This document shows, piece by piece, positions 1 through 10,141 of a DNA stretch of 64,000 bases. The notes below the pieces were generated by a model. The model was not told the origin of the DNA, did not search any database, and worked only from the letters and a program-made list of their open reading frames with translations. The first letter of the stretch is position 1; every line of letters starts with the position of its first letter. The translations under genes and the position numbers were made by a program. Source of the stretch: Lachnospira multipara LB2003 (GTDB lineage: Bacteria; Bacillota; Clostridia; Lachnospirales; Lachnospiraceae); contig NZ_JNKW01000005.1 of assembly GCF_000702205.1 (NCBI RefSeq), positions 1-64,000 of the forward strand, written 5' to 3'.

Positions 1-121
1 TTTTTCAAAGAATTTTCAAGGTTGTCATTCTGTTCAGTTGTCAAGGTTCTATATCTTCAAAGCCTGTTGTTTACTGGCTTTGTTTTGTTTTTGTGTTGCT
101 GCTGTATCGCAGCGACTTGTA
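1..121 (-). promoter_or_regulatory. Leader of a probable rRNA operon running off the left edge
   Basis: Read on the minus strand, this stretch follows a near-consensus promoter and contains motifs of the type 'accttgacaactga' and 'ttctttgaaaa', which resemble the boxA-like and processing sequences found before and between clostridial rRNA genes. A short hairpin (GCTGCTGTATCGCAGCGAC on the plus strand, about 99-118) sits near the expected transcript start. No mature rRNA sequence is present in the window, so the assignment is an inference from the leader only. Confidence 0.55.
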
Positions 122-122
122 T

Positions 123-151
123 ATATTATCACCTCAGTTTTATTATGTCAA
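123..151 (-). promoter_or_regulatory. Strong sigma-A promoter for the left-edge operon
   Basis: On the minus strand a perfect -35 TTGACA (146-151) is separated by exactly 17 bp from TAATAT (123-128). It is among the best promoters in the window and fires leftward out of it, which fits a highly expressed stable-RNA operon. Confidence 0.75.
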
Positions 152-242
152 CCACTTTTTCGTATTTTTTTTGATATTTTTTTATTTTTTAAAAATCATT
201 CTTTTTCTTTATTTTATATACTATTTTTTTCTTAAGTAGCAA

Positions 243-278
243 AAAAGCCCCTCCCACCAAAGGTAGAAAAGGGCTTTT
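243..278 (-). terminator. Intrinsic terminator after the CvpA gene
   Basis: The arms AAAAGCCC (243-250) and GGGCTTTT (271-278) form a stem, and the minus strand continues into a T run. It ends the leftward transcript of the CvpA/DUF5711/coiled-coil operon and insulates it from the promoter at 123-151. Confidence 0.75.
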
Positions 279-326
279 CACTAGTTATTTTATTTTTCTT
301 TATTTATTCTTCTTTATTCATTATAG

Positions 327-1100
327 CTAGGCTACTCTCTTTAATAATATTGCACTTAATAAATTGTTGTTATATAGAAAGGCTAAGAAGCTATTATCAT
401 TTATCTCTGTTAATAATTGTGCTCCTAGGGTTGTATTACCCATTGCTGTTATTACTATAAACAATAACCACACCACCAGCACTCCTTCGCATAATCCTAA
501 CAATAAACCTAGAGCATTATTTGCTTCATCCACAAATGGTATTCGTTCTATTATATTTGTAAAGATTAATAGTAGTCTAAAGATTAAATATAGTACTATT
601 AATATTACTACATAAACTAATGCGTTAAAAACAATATTGGACAAGCTCAATGCTACTAGATGCACTGCTATATCATTCACACTTGTATTTCCATACTCTG
701 CTGTTGCTTTTAGTATTTCGGATGATGACTCATCGTCTAATGCGTTCACTATACTTTCTGGTAGATCAAATTTTTCTCCAACCTGTCTCACTATTTCATT
801 TACTTTACCTGATATTTGATTTAGTGAACTTGTATCCACTGTTTGATTTGCTAGTTCATTGCTTTTTAAATATCCTTGCACTGATTCGTTACTACTTATT
901 GTCTCATAAAAATACTGTGCTAAGTTTTCGTCAATTGTAGAATTATTCTTTATTGTATTAGTTATTATTGGAGCAAGTATTGTTGTTAACAAAATACTTA
1001 CTATCAATGATATTACTGATACTGCTATTTTTAACAATCCCTTTTTATAACCCCAGTAGGCAAACGCAAGCAATATCGCTAAAATAACTACTATTAACAT
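327..1100 (-). CDS. CvpA family membrane protein
   Basis: This small integral membrane protein has the CvpA (colicin V production protein) layout: an N-terminal hydrophobic helix followed by a Gly-Tyr-Lys-Lys-Gly turn and a second helix, a polar loop of about 90 residues, then two further hydrophobic segments near residues 155-235. CvpA proteins are envelope proteins whose biochemical role is poorly defined. The start is placed at the second ATG (1100) because the G-rich Shine-Dalgarno touches the first ATG at 1106 but lies 6 nt from the second. It is the last gene of a three-gene leftward operon, 12 nt or fewer after the DUF5711 gene, and is followed by a clear terminator. Confidence 0.8.
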   Translation of the reverse strand: MLIVVILAILLAFAYWGYKKGLLKIAVSVISLIVSILLTTILAPIITNTIKNNSTIDENLAQYFYETISSNESVQGYLKSNELANQTVDTSSLNQISGKVNEIVRQVGEKFDLPESIVNALDDESSSEILKATAEYGNTSVNDIAVHLVALSLSNIVFNALVYVVILIVLYLIFRLLLIFTNIIERIPFVDEANNALGLLLGLCEGVLVVWLLFIVITAMGNTTLGAQLLTEINDNSFLAFLYNNNLLSAILLKRVA

Positions 1101-1112
1101 ATTCATCCCCCT

Positions 1113-2363
1113 TTATTTTAATTTTATTGTTCTTATATATTTAGAACTTATTATTATGTACTTATCCCTTCTTCCTACTGTTATCACATCTGATATCGAT
1201 GAATCAAATGATATATTTGCTAATACTTTTCCTTTAAGATTCATTACACATATAGACTGCGAATTATTCATAATAATAGTCTTATTGTCCACCTGTATAT
1301 TGTCGTAATCTGTATTAAACTCTGTTTCACATATTTTTTTGCCTGATAAATTGTACACCAATAACTTATATGCATTTACAGAATCTGTGTTATTTGTAAC
1401 TATTCCAATTGTGTCTTTCCCATAAAAATATTTCAGAATTTCATCGTCAACTTCTATTGTCTTATACAGTTTTGGTGTCTCTTTTATTCTATATATATTT
1501 ATGCTTTTTTCACTTATTGCAACTGCTTTGTTGTTAGTTAAAAACTGGACATCTCCTACTATTGTCGTGTCAAAGTCATATCCACCTACGACTCTTTCTG
1601 TCTCATTTTTACCTACCTCTGAAAAATTATAAAACACAATATTATTCTTCATTTTTTCATCATTAACATAAATATATGATGCCATTAATTTTGTGCCATC
1701 ATCTGTTATGCTTATATCAAATGGATATCCATCTCCTGATAAGGTTGTTTTTACACTATATACTTTGTCGCCGGTTTTATCATACATGTTAATATAATTA
1801 GCATTATTATCCTCTAGCACTGCTACAACAATACCGTTTTTTGCTATTTCAATTTGTGTTATTAACAATGAAGTATTTATGTCTTTAATGTATCCTTTCT
1901 CATCAAAAACATATATAACATTTCCGTTTATATCTCCAACTGCTATATTTTTTTCACAGGTTTTCACCTGGGGTTTATGCATATCAAAAGACTGATCCCA
2001 TATTGGTGTTCCATCTTGTTTAAAATATGATATACCATTATTACTATATCTTAAGTATCCGTCGTTATAGTCCATATATTCTGCCGATTCCACATCTTCT
2101 CGACTTTCAGATTTCACGAGTTTATAAGATGAATATGTTCTATTCTCTATCATATTCATGACAATAAGTATTACTACTACCGCGGCTATTATTCCAAGGC
2201 CTATCTTCTTAATTTTCTGTATCTTGTGTCTCTTGATTTTTTGTTTAATTTCTTCATCTGTATAAATTCCATCATTATCTGATGTTTCATTTTGAACTAT
2301 TCGTTTGATGGGTGCATTCTTATCACCATTAAACCTTGGTTTACTTGATAAAATGTCAGCCAT
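1113..2363 (-). CDS. DUF5711 family membrane-anchored beta-propeller-like protein
   Basis: The 416-residue protein has a charged cytoplasmic N-terminus of about 55 residues, one transmembrane helix (around residues 56-73), and a long extracytoplasmic domain. That domain is made of repeated short beta-strand units of the kind 'ngnvIYVFdekG' and 'InmYDktGdkVYS', suggesting a WD40/PQQ-like propeller. The architecture matches DUF5711 proteins of Lachnospiraceae, whose function is unknown. It lies between a coiled-coil membrane protein (15 nt upstream) and CvpA, so the three are probably co-transcribed envelope proteins. Family assignment is from recall of the architecture; no function is claimed. 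Confidence 0.7.
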   Translation of the reverse strand: MADILSSKPRFNGDKNAPIKRIVQNETSDNDGIYTDEEIKQKIKRHKIQKIKKIGLGIIAAVVVILIVMNMIENRTYSSYKLVKSESREDVESAEYMDYNDGYLRYSNNGISYFKQDGTPIWDQSFDMHKPQVKTCEKNIAVGDINGNVIYVFDEKGYIKDINTSLLITQIEIAKNGIVVAVLEDNNANYINMYDKTGDKVYSVKTTLSGDGYPFDISITDDGTKLMASYIYVNDEKMKNNIVFYNFSEVGKNETERVVGGYDFDTTIVGDVQFLTNNKAVAISEKSINIYRIKETPKLYKTIEVDDEILKYFYGKDTIGIVTNNTDSVNAYKLLVYNLSGKKICETEFNTDYDNIQVDNKTIIMNNSQSICVMNLKGKVLANISFDSSISDVITVGRRDKYIIISSKYIRTIKLK

Positions 2364-2378
2364 AAATCCTCCAATTTA

Positions 2379-3473
2379 TTATCTTAGTTCTTTGAATTCT
2401 GATATTGCTTGTCCAATTGTATCAAATGAATATTCTTGCATCATCTCAGCTAATTCAAAGAGTTTGTCTTCACTGTCTATAAATTCTCTTCCTAAATAAG
2501 ACTCATAATTATTAGAAATATACATCTTCTGATCGATTAATTTCTGTTCAAGAACGTCTCTTTCTTCTTTCTTAGCAGCAAGTAAATTCTTGTTTTCTTC
2601 AATCTTTCCTGTATATCTTCCTTCTATTTCAGTTATAATATCTGTTTTTGTTTTCTGCTCAAACTCATCACAAGCAGCTTCTCTTTCACTTTCTATTCGT
2701 AAAATTTCATCATTAATTTCTTGAATCTTCTCATCGTATGATTCTAGTCCATACATTTCTTCATTCTTATCTCTTTTGATAGAATGTCTTATTTTTTCAA
2801 TCTTAATTTCATTTATCTTTATAAGATTTTTTATTTCCTGTGCCTGAATAATTAAATCTCTATGCTTTACCATAATTCCTGAATTTACTTTTTTATAAAT
2901 CATTAAAACAAACAATGTCATTATAAACGAATATGCTACTAAAACAGCATCTGGAATTACAGTACTTAATAGTATTCCCATTGGTATTAAGCCAAATACA
3001 ATTGCCACACACACAACAAAAATCACATAATCTATTGTTGTTTTAGAATTAAAAAGCGCCAAAAATAATCTTGAATTACAAAAAAGACTAACTTTTTCCT
3101 GCGCAAATGCTTTATTTATCTGTCTTTTTAATTCTCTGTTTTCTGATTTTAGATCTGCAGTTTCTAGAAGGATTCTCTCCTTAACACCTTCCATCTTTGC
3201 CTGATCTCTTTTGCTTTGTGCCTTTCTTAACTTATCTTTTCTTGCATCAACAAGTTTATCATAACTTGCGTTAATACTTGCACTTCCCTCTTTAACTCTT
3301 GAAGATACCTCTGTTTGAATATTTTTTTCTGCTGTATTTACTTCCCTTTGAAGAGCTTTAATACCTTCATTTAACTCATCTAGTGCTTCTCTATTATCAT
3401 TGTATTCTGTAACATCTGATATTATCTGCTCTAAGACCTCTAAATCTCCATTTAGTATATTCTGTTCTGCCAT
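2379..3473 (-). CDS. Coiled-coil protein with two central membrane helices, function unknown
   Basis: The 364-residue protein is almost entirely charged heptad-like helix (residues 1-125 and 200-345), interrupted by two hydrophobic helices at about 148-193 that would form a membrane hairpin placing both coiled coils in the cytoplasm. I do not recognise a named family. A Shine-Dalgarno GGGAG precedes the ATG. It is the first gene of the operon with DUF5711 and CvpA, after a 177-bp gap from the hydratase gene. A scaffolding or membrane-organising role is possible but is only inferred from the shape. Confidence 0.65.
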   Translation of the reverse strand: MAEQNILNGDLEVLEQIISDVTEYNDNREALDELNEGIKALQREVNTAEKNIQTEVSSRVKEGSASINASYDKLVDARKDKLRKAQSKRDQAKMEGVKERILLETADLKSENRELKRQINKAFAQEKVSLFCNSRLFLALFNSKTTIDYVIFVVCVAIVFGLIPMGILLSTVIPDAVLVAYSFIMTLFVLMIYKKVNSGIMVKHRDLIIQAQEIKNLIKINEIKIEKIRHSIKRDKNEEMYGLESYDEKIQEINDEILRIESEREAACDEFEQKTKTDIITEIEGRYTGKIEENKNLLAAKKEERDVLEQKLIDQKMYISNNYESYLGREFIDSEDKLFELAEMMQEYSFDTIGQAISEFKELR

Positions 3474-3494
3474 TTTTCACTCCCTCTTTCTAAG

Positions 3495-3545
3495 CCAAAA
3501 GTGTATTATAAAGGTTATGGGAGACTCTCTATTCGAGAATCCCCC
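3495..3545 (-). terminator. Hairpin between the hydratase and coiled-coil genes
   Basis: An imperfect GC-rich inverted repeat (GGGAGACTCTC opposite GAGAATCCCCC on the plus strand, about 3519-3545) lies downstream of the hydratase. It lacks a strong T tract, so it may be a weak terminator or a leader structure for the next gene. Confidence 0.35.
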
Positions 3546-3650
3546 TGTACCTTAATAAATTAATTAAATTGTAACAACATTTAAAAAGTATCGCAATTAC
3601 TTAAGATTGATTTTTTTAAAAATACAATTCTAAATGTCTATTTTTTACTA

Positions 3651-5939
3651 TTAATGATTTGACTTATAATAATTAATTAAACATCCATCTAATATAATTT
3701 GGCGTTCATCATCTGTAAGCTCGTCCATCTTAAGTTCGAATTCTTTCATTCCCTTATTAACTACATAAGCCTTAAAACTTGTTGCCTTATTTGTTATTGC
3801 TTCCTGTACATTAGGAATAAAGATGTAATCATCATTGGCAAATGGTAACTCACCCTTATCTACGATAAATGGTAACATACCCCAGTTAATAAGATTTGAT
3901 CTATATCTCTTTGTAGCATATTCATTAGCAATATTTGCCCAACCGCCAAGAACCTTCTGACAAGATGCAGCCTGTTCTCTAGCTGAACCATCTCCTGGTT
4001 TTACTGCAAAAATTGTAGAACCAACACCTGTGTTTTCTTTAGAAACATCAAAGCTTTCCTTGATTGTATGCATAATATCTCTTAATTCTGGAAGAGCCTC
4101 GCCCATACATTCTCCTGCTTCTCTTGCCTTTTCTGCCTTTTGAACTTCCTTAGCTTTTCCTACATATGCAGGGTCTTTTCTTGAAAGTGCAAATTCCGCA
4201 AGACCAAGAGGGTTTGATCTATAAGATGATGTTTCTCCTGATGGAATAAGTTCATCTGTTGTTGTAACAGGATCATGAATTTCTGATACAACCTTTATTA
4301 TTAAATTCTCTGGTAAAGCTACCATTTCTGGCCAATCTTTAATGTTAGGTCCAAACTGGATTTCCTGATTTGGATCTGCAACTCCCTTACTATCAAATAC
4401 TCTATTAGCATAAATTGAGCTATCAAAATGATATGTTGGGCCACTAAATTCTACATCTAAATCTGTAGCTGCTGTTAAGTAACCCTTATTAGCTGCTGTT
4501 GCTGCAATTGAACGAGCATCCATAAGTGCAACTGATGCAATCTGACCATTTTGTAACTTAGAACCTTCTCTATTAGGGAAGTTTCTAGTTGAATGTCTAA
4601 TTGAGAAGGCATTGTTAGCTGGTGTATCACCTGCACCAAAGCATGGACCACAAAATGCTGTCTTAACAATAGCACCTGTTGCCATAAGGTCAGCTAATCT
4701 GCCATTTCTTGCAAGTTCCACATAAATTGGTGTTGAAGCAGGATATACAGATAATGTAAATTCATCTGCACCAATTGAACGGCCCTTTAATATATCTGCT
4801 GCCGCACAAATATTCTCAAAGCCACCACCTGCACAACCTGCAATAATTCCCTGGTCAACGTATAGCTTGCCGTTTCTAATCTTATTCTGTAAAGAATAAT
4901 CCACCTGACCATCAAGACTTACTAAAGCCTTCTTCTCTACATCAGCTAAAATATCCTTTAGATTTGCATTAACTTCTTCGATTGTATATGTATTACTTGG
5001 ATGGAATGGCATAGCAATCATAGGCTTAATCTTAGAAAGGTCTACATAAACTACTCCATCATAGTAAGCAACTTCACCTGGATTAAGTTCAGCATATGAC
5101 TGACTTCTTCCATGAATATCATAGAATTCCTTAATTCTTTCATCTGTTCTCCAGATTGATGAAAGACATGTTGTCTCTGTTGTCATTACATCTACACCAA
5201 TTCTGAAATCAGCTGATAGACTAGATACACCAGGACCTACGAATTCCATTACCTTATTCTTAACATAACCATTAGCAAACACTTCACCAATAATTGCTAA
5301 TGCCACATCCTGAGGACCTACGCCCTTAGCAGGCTCGCCTGTCATATAAATAGCAACTACTCCTGGCATATTAATATCATAAGTTCTATTAAGTAACTGT
5401 TTAACAAGTTCAGGACCACCCTCGCCCATAGCCATAGTACCTAGGGCACCGTAACGAGTATGACTATCTGAACCAAGAATCATTTTTCCTGCTTCTGCAA
5501 GTTCTTCTCTAGCAAACTGGTGGATTACTGCCTGATGAGGTGGAACATAGATTCCGCCATACTTCTTAGCAGCTGTAAGTCCAAACATGTGATCATCTTC
5601 ATTAATTGTACCGCCAACAGCGCATAAACTATTGTGGCAGTTTGTTAAAACATATGGAATTGGGAACTTCTCAAGCCCTGAAGCTCTTGCTGTCTGAATA
5701 ATACCTACAAAAGTAATATCGTGAGAAGTCATCTTATCAAATTTGATTTTTAACTTTTCCATATTACCTGATGTATTATGCTTTTCTAAAATACCATATG
5801 CAATTGTGTTCTTCTTAGCTTCTTCTACTGAAACTTCACGACCTACTTTACTTGCTAGTTCTTGACATGCGTTAACACCATCCTCAATTATGTCAACTCC
5901 ATTAACAAGATAAGCTCCGCCTTCGCTTAATTTTATCAT
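3651..5939 (-). CDS. Aconitase-family hydratase (YbhJ-like)
   Basis: The 762-residue protein has the aconitase superfamily organisation: a long 4Fe-4S catalytic region followed by a C-terminal swivel domain (from about residue 590). Candidate cluster ligands are Cys in 'IIAGCAGGG' and the CxxC in 'FCGPCFGAG'; the early motif '[12 protein letters not shown]' is also typical. Length and motifs fit the YbhJ-type hydratases of Clostridia better than classical AcnA (about 890-900 residues). Aconitases isomerise citrate and isocitrate through cis-aconitate, but the substrate of this subfamily is not certain. It follows the HIT gene by 50 bp and has its own Shine-Dalgarno GGAG. Confidence 0.85.
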   Translation of the reverse strand: MIKLSEGGAYLVNGVDIIEDGVNACQELASKVGREVSVEEAKKNTIAYGILEKHNTSGNMEKLKIKFDKMTSHDITFVGIIQTARASGLEKFPIPYVLTNCHNSLCAVGGTINEDDHMFGLTAAKKYGGIYVPPHQAVIHQFAREELAEAGKMILGSDSHTRYGALGTMAMGEGGPELVKQLLNRTYDINMPGVVAIYMTGEPAKGVGPQDVALAIIGEVFANGYVKNKVMEFVGPGVSSLSADFRIGVDVMTTETTCLSSIWRTDERIKEFYDIHGRSQSYAELNPGEVAYYDGVVYVDLSKIKPMIAMPFHPSNTYTIEEVNANLKDILADVEKKALVSLDGQVDYSLQNKIRNGKLYVDQGIIAGCAGGGFENICAAADILKGRSIGADEFTLSVYPASTPIYVELARNGRLADLMATGAIVKTAFCGPCFGAGDTPANNAFSIRHSTRNFPNREGSKLQNGQIASVALMDARSIAATAANKGYLTAATDLDVEFSGPTYHFDSSIYANRVFDSKGVADPNQEIQFGPNIKDWPEMVALPENLIIKVVSEIHDPVTTTDELIPSGETSSYRSNPLGLAEFALSRKDPAYVGKAKEVQKAEKAREAGECMGEALPELRDIMHTIKESFDVSKENTGVGSTIFAVKPGDGSAREQAASCQKVLGGWANIANEYATKRYRSNLINWGMLPFIVDKGELPFANDDYIFIPNVQEAITNKATSFKAYVVNKGMKEFELKMDELTDDERQIILDGCLINYYKSNH

Positions 5940-5989
5940 GTTACACTCCTCCGTTTTTAAGTACTAAATACAATCCCGCGATTTAAATC

Positions 5990-6406
5990 TTATAATAAAG
6001 ACGACACTTTACTTTTTATTTCATCAATATCTTCTTGTGTTGCCACACCTTGAGCCCATGTCACATTAACACTATCATTTACATATCTTGGAATAATATG
6101 CATATGGAAATGGAATACTGTCTGTCCTGCTGCCTCTCCATTATTCTGTACTATATTTAAGCCATCAAAATCTAGTACCTGCTTATATGCTTTTGCAATC
6201 TTAGTTGCAACTTTAAATACATGTGCTGATGTTTCTTCATCTAATTCATAAATATTATCAAAATGATTCTTAGGTAAAATTAAGACATGTCCCTTTGCTG
6301 CTGGACTTGCGTCAAAAATCACCTTTACAACTTCATCTTCATATAATGAATTTGTTGGAATTTCTCCATTTGCTAATTTACAAAAAATACAATCGTCTTT
6401 CTTCAT
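5990..6406 (-). CDS. HIT family nucleotide hydrolase
   Basis: This is a 138-residue member of the Hint branch of the histidine triad family. It shows the N-terminal 'DCIFCKLANGEIP' Zn/Cys motif and the C-terminal catalytic triad 'HFHMHIIPR'. These enzymes hydrolyse phosphoramidate or adenylyl bonds in nucleotides such as AMP-lysine and act in the cytoplasm. Length is normal for the family. The start follows a GGGAGA Shine-Dalgarno. A plausible promoter lies upstream (TTGTAA, 17 bp, TATTAT, about 6484-6512), so HIT and the hydratase may form one transcript. Confidence 0.92.
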   Translation of the reverse strand: MKKDDCIFCKLANGEIPTNSLYEDEVVKVIFDASPAAKGHVLILPKNHFDNIYELDEETSAHVFKVATKIAKAYKQVLDFDGLNIVQNNGEAAGQTVFHFHMHIIPRYVNDSVNVTWAQGVATQEDIDEIKSKVSSLL

Positions 6407-6483
6407 ATGCTTTCTCCCTTAATTGTTATTAGTACTTTTTTGTACACATTTACTCACTGCACTTAACTAAAGTACACCTAGTA

Positions 6484-6512
6484 TAATAACCCAAAGCTAT
6501 TTATATTACAAT
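6484..6512 (-). promoter_or_regulatory. Candidate promoter for the HIT-hydratase operon
   Basis: On the minus strand TTGTAA is followed after 17 bp by TATTAT, about 80 bp upstream of the HIT start. The -35 is two bases from consensus. Confidence 0.45.
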
Positions 6513-6516
6513 ATTT

Positions 6517-7539
6517 CTATTTCTGAAAAAAGAATAATTCATCTAGCATTTTTAAGTCTTTTAGGCTGCCCTTAGCTGTCATATCTCCTGCCATAAATGA
6601 ACGCTGAAATGATACTTGACCCGACACTATTTTTTCAAAAGTTTCTTTATTCATCTTGCCTATTACATCAGCATCCATATTATTACCATACTCAACTTCT
6701 ATATTGCTTCCAGAAATATTTATTACAATGTTTTTTTGTTCTTTCTGGCTATCCTGATTATATTTATCTGCATCAGTTATTATTAACATATAACTTCCAA
6801 TATACTTTGTTGATGGGTTAAATCCTTCTTTTAAAACATCTATAAAATATTTGTCCCCACCCTTGCTTTCAGTGTCATATAATTCCTTATACATTGCTGA
6901 CAAATACTCTATATCTTCTTTTTGCTTTTTTACAAATGTATCATCAGAAGCAAATTTAGATAACTGCTCATTCTCCTGAGGTGATAAATAAACCGTTTCT
7001 TTTAATATATTCTTTTTTATCATAACGCAACTTGAAGGAAGAGTTAGAGCTTTCTTTGAAATTATTCTGTATATGTTTTCTGCGAATTTTTCTATATAAG
7101 CGTTGTAATCAACGTTAAATTCAAAATCAGATGCATTATCTACATAAGCACTCAAAGAATCACCTAGTTTTCCACCAATCATTTCCCATGAATTGTTGAA
7201 AGAGTTTACAACCTCCCTCTCACCATAAGTTCTTGATAGGACAACTGGGAACATATACACATCATCTATCTCATCCTTGTTGGCATATAACCAACAGGAA
7301 TCTAGAAATTGCTGCATATATCCTCCCATTCCTACCCATTCAACCGTAGTTGCTAATATAACTCCATCGGCATCACTTACCTTTTGTCCTAATGTAGATA
7401 TGCTATTTTTATTTTCATATAAATTATATCGATCCACTTTTACCTTTAATTCTTCTAAAATACTTTGGATCTTAGCGATTACTGTTAATGTGGGATCATC
7501 TGCTATCCCACGACCTCCATAATATATATTCACTCTCAT
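6517..7539 (-). CDS. Flavodoxin-like reductase domain fused to SCP2 sterol-carrier-like domain
   Basis: The N-terminal part (about residues 1-165) has the fold pattern of NAD(P)H-dependent FMN reductases/flavodoxins ('MRVNIYYGGRGIADD', then 'ADGVILATTVEWVGMGG', a Gly-rich FMN-loop equivalent). The C-terminal about 110 residues ('IVINISGSNIEVEYG' to 'GDMTAKGSLKDLKMLDELF') match the SCP2 sterol-binding-like domain, which holds hydrophobic ligands. The combination recurs in Clostridia, and its substrate is unknown. A linker of about 70 charged residues joins the two parts. It is flanked by the FHA gene of the Tad locus (65 bp upstream) but is probably not part of pilus assembly. Confidence 0.7.
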   Translation of the reverse strand: MRVNIYYGGRGIADDPTLTVIAKIQSILEELKVKVDRYNLYENKNSISTLGQKVSDADGVILATTVEWVGMGGYMQQFLDSCWLYANKDEIDDVYMFPVVLSRTYGEREVVNSFNNSWEMIGGKLGDSLSAYVDNASDFEFNVDYNAYIEKFAENIYRIISKKALTLPSSCVMIKKNILKETVYLSPQENEQLSKFASDDTFVKKQKEDIEYLSAMYKELYDTESKGGDKYFIDVLKEGFNPSTKYIGSYMLIITDADKYNQDSQKEQKNIVINISGSNIEVEYGNNMDADVIGKMNKETFEKIVSGQVSFQRSFMAGDMTAKGSLKDLKMLDELFFFQK

Positions 7540-7603
7540 AAGAAATCCCCCAGGTCAAAACATTTCCAAAACTATAATTATTAAATTAAATATAGCATGA
7601 AAG

Positions 7604-9187
7604 CTAGCTTATTTCAACCTTAAAGCTGACAGTTGCTATTCTAAACACATCCCCACTGCTAAGCTTAATTTTTGAATTTGGCTGTAGCTGTATATCATTA
7701 ACAAATGTACCGTTAGAGGAATTTAAATCCTCTATATAATATTCCCCATCCATAAGCTTTACACACGCATGCATTCTACTAACTAATTTACTATTAATTA
7801 ATATATCAGATACGTTTTTTAAATTACCAAAAACCACTGGATTTTTAGTTATATAATATGCATTTTCAAACACTTCATATCTACCCACATTCTCATCTTT
7901 AAATATTATTGAAAAATCGTTGTTTTCTATGCATCCTGCACTGTCTTCTAAGAAATATAGTTTTAAATTGTTGGCATTCTTTTGTTTTAAATAATCCGAT
8001 AATAACACTGTATCTGTGGCTTCCTTCTTAAAATCCATCTCTTTGTGTTCTACAAAAGATAAATCCTTAATTGCTTGTTCATTAAAATTTTGTGCTGGCA
8101 CTACTGTGTTTACTGTTTCAAAGCCAGCAAAGCTTTCTTGATTATTTCTTTCTCTAACAACATATGGTACTTCTTCTTTCTTTACTTCAAGCTTCCTTTT
8201 CTTAGTTCCCCTTCTTCCCAATAAAATCAAAAGTGAGCCTAGAATAAGCGTTATTAATGCTGCTTTAGTATTATATACATCTGGTAAAACTCCAGGTGCT
8301 AGTAACTTTATTCCGGCTACTACAAAACAAGCTAATCCAGTTACTATCATAGGTATATTTTTTTGACGTGTATTTGATTCTGGATTATCTAACAAAATCT
8401 CTTCCTTTGCTAACTGTTTAATTTCTTGTCCATTTAATTCATTCCTAACACTATTAGCACCTTCACAAACATTATCTGGCCTTACATCTAGCATTTGCTG
8501 TGGTTGGGTTGGTGGAGTTGCTGGAGTTGGTGGAATATTTGAAACCATCTGTGTCACTACAGGTGTTTCTACCACTTCTGCATCTCCCTTTTTTTGAACT
8601 AAACGGTCATAAATACTTATAAACAATTCTGGTAGCTTATATGGATCATACTCCTCGTTAATTATTTTTTGATACAGTTCATAGAGCATTACGATGTCCT
8701 TTTTATCCACAGAATGATTAAAGTGCTCTAAAATAAAATCAAAAATACTTCTTAATCCATCAGCAAATGTTACCTTCTTAATTGTTGGCAAATATATAAA
8801 TTGTAATTTTCTTGTTGTTAAATCCATATAAATATACTCTGGATCTAACAACATATAATCTAAATCAAGCATATAACTATCTATATGCTTAGCTGTTTCT
8901 GAAATATCTATGCATATAGACTTAACATCATCTAGTGTTATTTTTTCATATTCATATAGCTTTGAAAACTGCTGTTTTGATGAAATATCATATTTCAAAA
9001 AGCCTACATTATTTACCACCTCAGGCTTTATTTTTAAAAAATGATCAGGTCTGTTTTTTACAATCATTTTCACCTGATAATTGTCAGCTAAAATTTCATC
9101 TGTATTTATTACTACATAATTATTTCCGTTCACTCTTTCGTAGTCTATTTTCAAATCCTCATCCATCAAATATCTATTCATTTTCAT
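7604..9187 (-). CDS. FHA domain protein with N-terminal DUF6382-type region, Tad locus
   Basis: The 527-residue protein has three parts. The N-terminal about 200 residues resemble the DUF6382 domain of clostridial FHA proteins. A Pro/Thr linker leads to two membrane helices (about 280-325). A C-terminal FHA phosphothreonine-binding domain follows (about 435-525), with the signatures 'SRMHACV' and 'DLNSSNGTFVND'. FHA domains read Thr phosphorylation, so the protein could link a Ser/Thr kinase to the pilus machine. It is the last gene of the Tad operon and overlaps the preceding TadE-like gene by 14 nt. The start may be 9187 or the in-frame ATG at 9181. Confidence 0.8.
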   Translation of the reverse strand: MKMNRYLMDEDLKIDYERVNGNNYVVINTDEILADNYQVKMIVKNRPDHFLKIKPEVVNNVGFLKYDISSKQQFSKLYEYEKITLDDVKSICIDISETAKHIDSYMLDLDYMLLDPEYIYMDLTTRKLQFIYLPTIKKVTFADGLRSIFDFILEHFNHSVDKKDIVMLYELYQKIINEEYDPYKLPELFISIYDRLVQKKGDAEVVETPVVTQMVSNIPPTPATPPTQPQQMLDVRPDNVCEGANSVRNELNGQEIKQLAKEEILLDNPESNTRQKNIPMIVTGLACFVVAGIKLLAPGVLPDVYNTKAALITLILGSLLILLGRRGTKKRKLEVKKEEVPYVVRERNNQESFAGFETVNTVVPAQNFNEQAIKDLSFVEHKEMDFKKEATDTVLLSDYLKQKNANNLKLYFLEDSAGCIENNDFSIIFKDENVGRYEVFENAYYITKNPVVFGNLKNVSDILINSKLVSRMHACVKLMDGEYYIEDLNSSNGTFVNDIQLQPNSKIKLSSGDVFRIATVSFKVEIS

Positions 9188-9665
9188 TACCTACCATCTC
9201 CTTTAGTGCATTAACAATTCGAATCCACTTTTTGGGATTATTTACACTTATCATTACACTTGTGTTTATTGACTTACTAACAAATTTACTAACCAAAGGA
9301 AAAGTAGCATTAGCAGTGATTTTAGTACTACTTTTCTTTGAATCAACTTTTATATCTATGTCATTTAAAAAAAGCGACTTGGCTGCTATGTAATCCTTAA
9401 CTTTACCACAAAAAGCTTCTTCGCTTTCTTTTTTCTTATCTTCACTATCATTTCCAACAGACTGACCATCCCATGAATTTATAAACTCATATTCATACTG
9501 AATTGCTGCCTGTTCTAATGCATTTTTTAATACTATCCTATCATGCATATACATACCCACTATGCAAATTGAAACTAACATCATAAATATAAGCGGTATA
9601 ATAATGGCATTTTCCACTGTATACATGGCTTCTAGCCTTTTTCGTATAATATTCTTTATCTTCAT
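9174..9665 (-). CDS. TadE-like pseudopilin/pilus assembly protein
   Basis: This short protein (163 residues from ATG 9665) has a basic N-terminus and then a TadE-type segment 'MYTVENAIIIPLIFMMLVSI', in which a Glu lies at the start of a long hydrophobic helix, as in prepilin-like Tad proteins. The remainder is a small extracytoplasmic domain. The start overlaps the stop of the prepilin peptidase gene (ATGA), indicating translational coupling, and a more upstream in-frame start (9680) lacks a suitable Shine-Dalgarno. TadE-like proteins are minor pseudopilins needed for Flp pilus assembly. Confidence 0.75.
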   Translation of the reverse strand: MKIKNIIRKRLEAMYTVENAIIIPLIFMMLVSICIVGMYMHDRIVLKNALEQAAIQYEYEFINSWDGQSVGNDSEDKKKESEEAFCGKVKDYIAAKSLFLNDIDIKVDSKKSSTKITANATFPLVSKFVSKSINTSVMISVNNPKKWIRIVNALKEMVGNENE

Positions 9666-10141
9666 AACAACATACTCCACTCAAGTGTAAATATAATTAT
9701 TGATGAAACACATAAAAATGGAATAAATGGTATACTTCCTTTTTTTGATATCTTTTTTAGGCAAAGTCCAATTATTACAAAAACTGCTGCAATAAGCGAC
9801 GAAACAAAAAGAAGCACTAATCCTACAAAAAAGTCGTGCATTATCATAATTGAAAAAACTATAATACAATCTGCTAATCCAAGGCATCTAGTTAAATATG
9901 CCACTAGGCTTAATATGCAAGTAAAGACCAGAATTAAAATATAGTTTTCAATCATTATTGTTTTGTTGAAGCATAAAATATTAACGCTTTCCAACACAAT
10001 GCTTATGCACAAAAACAAACTAAGCATCCAGATACTTATAGATTTCTTTTTTATATCTACATATCCCATCACTATTAAACTTACAATTGTAAAAATCTTA
10101 ATAATACTGTTAAATCCTATAATGCTAAAAATATTATTCAT
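9662..10141 (-). CDS. A24 family prepilin peptidase (second copy of the locus)
   Basis: This polytopic membrane protein of 159 residues (start ATG 10141 with GGAGG five bases upstream) carries the two A24 aspartates: one in 'YVDIKKKSISIWML' after the first helix and one in 'GLADCI', a variant of the usual GxGD. The C-terminal 'IPFIPFL' is also conserved in this family. A24 peptidases cleave the leader of type IV and Flp prepilins at the cytoplasmic membrane face. A first A24 gene opens the same operon at 42.8 kb, so this one may be specialised for the TadE-like proteins on either side of it. GLAD instead of G[AL]GD is unusual. Confidence 0.8.
   Translation of the reverse strand: MNNIFSIIGFNSIIKIFTIVSLIVMGYVDIKKKSISIWMLSLFLCISIVLESVNILCFNKTIMIENYILILVFTCILSLVAYLTRCLGLADCIIVFSIMIMHDFFVGLVLLFVSSLIAAVFVIIGLCLKKISKKGSIPFIPFLCVSSIIIFTLEWSMLL

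Noticed and set aside
38-235. A 65-codon plus-strand frame at the left edge
   Set aside because: It is antisense to the rRNA-type promoter and leader and is mainly Phe and Leu from T-rich DNA.
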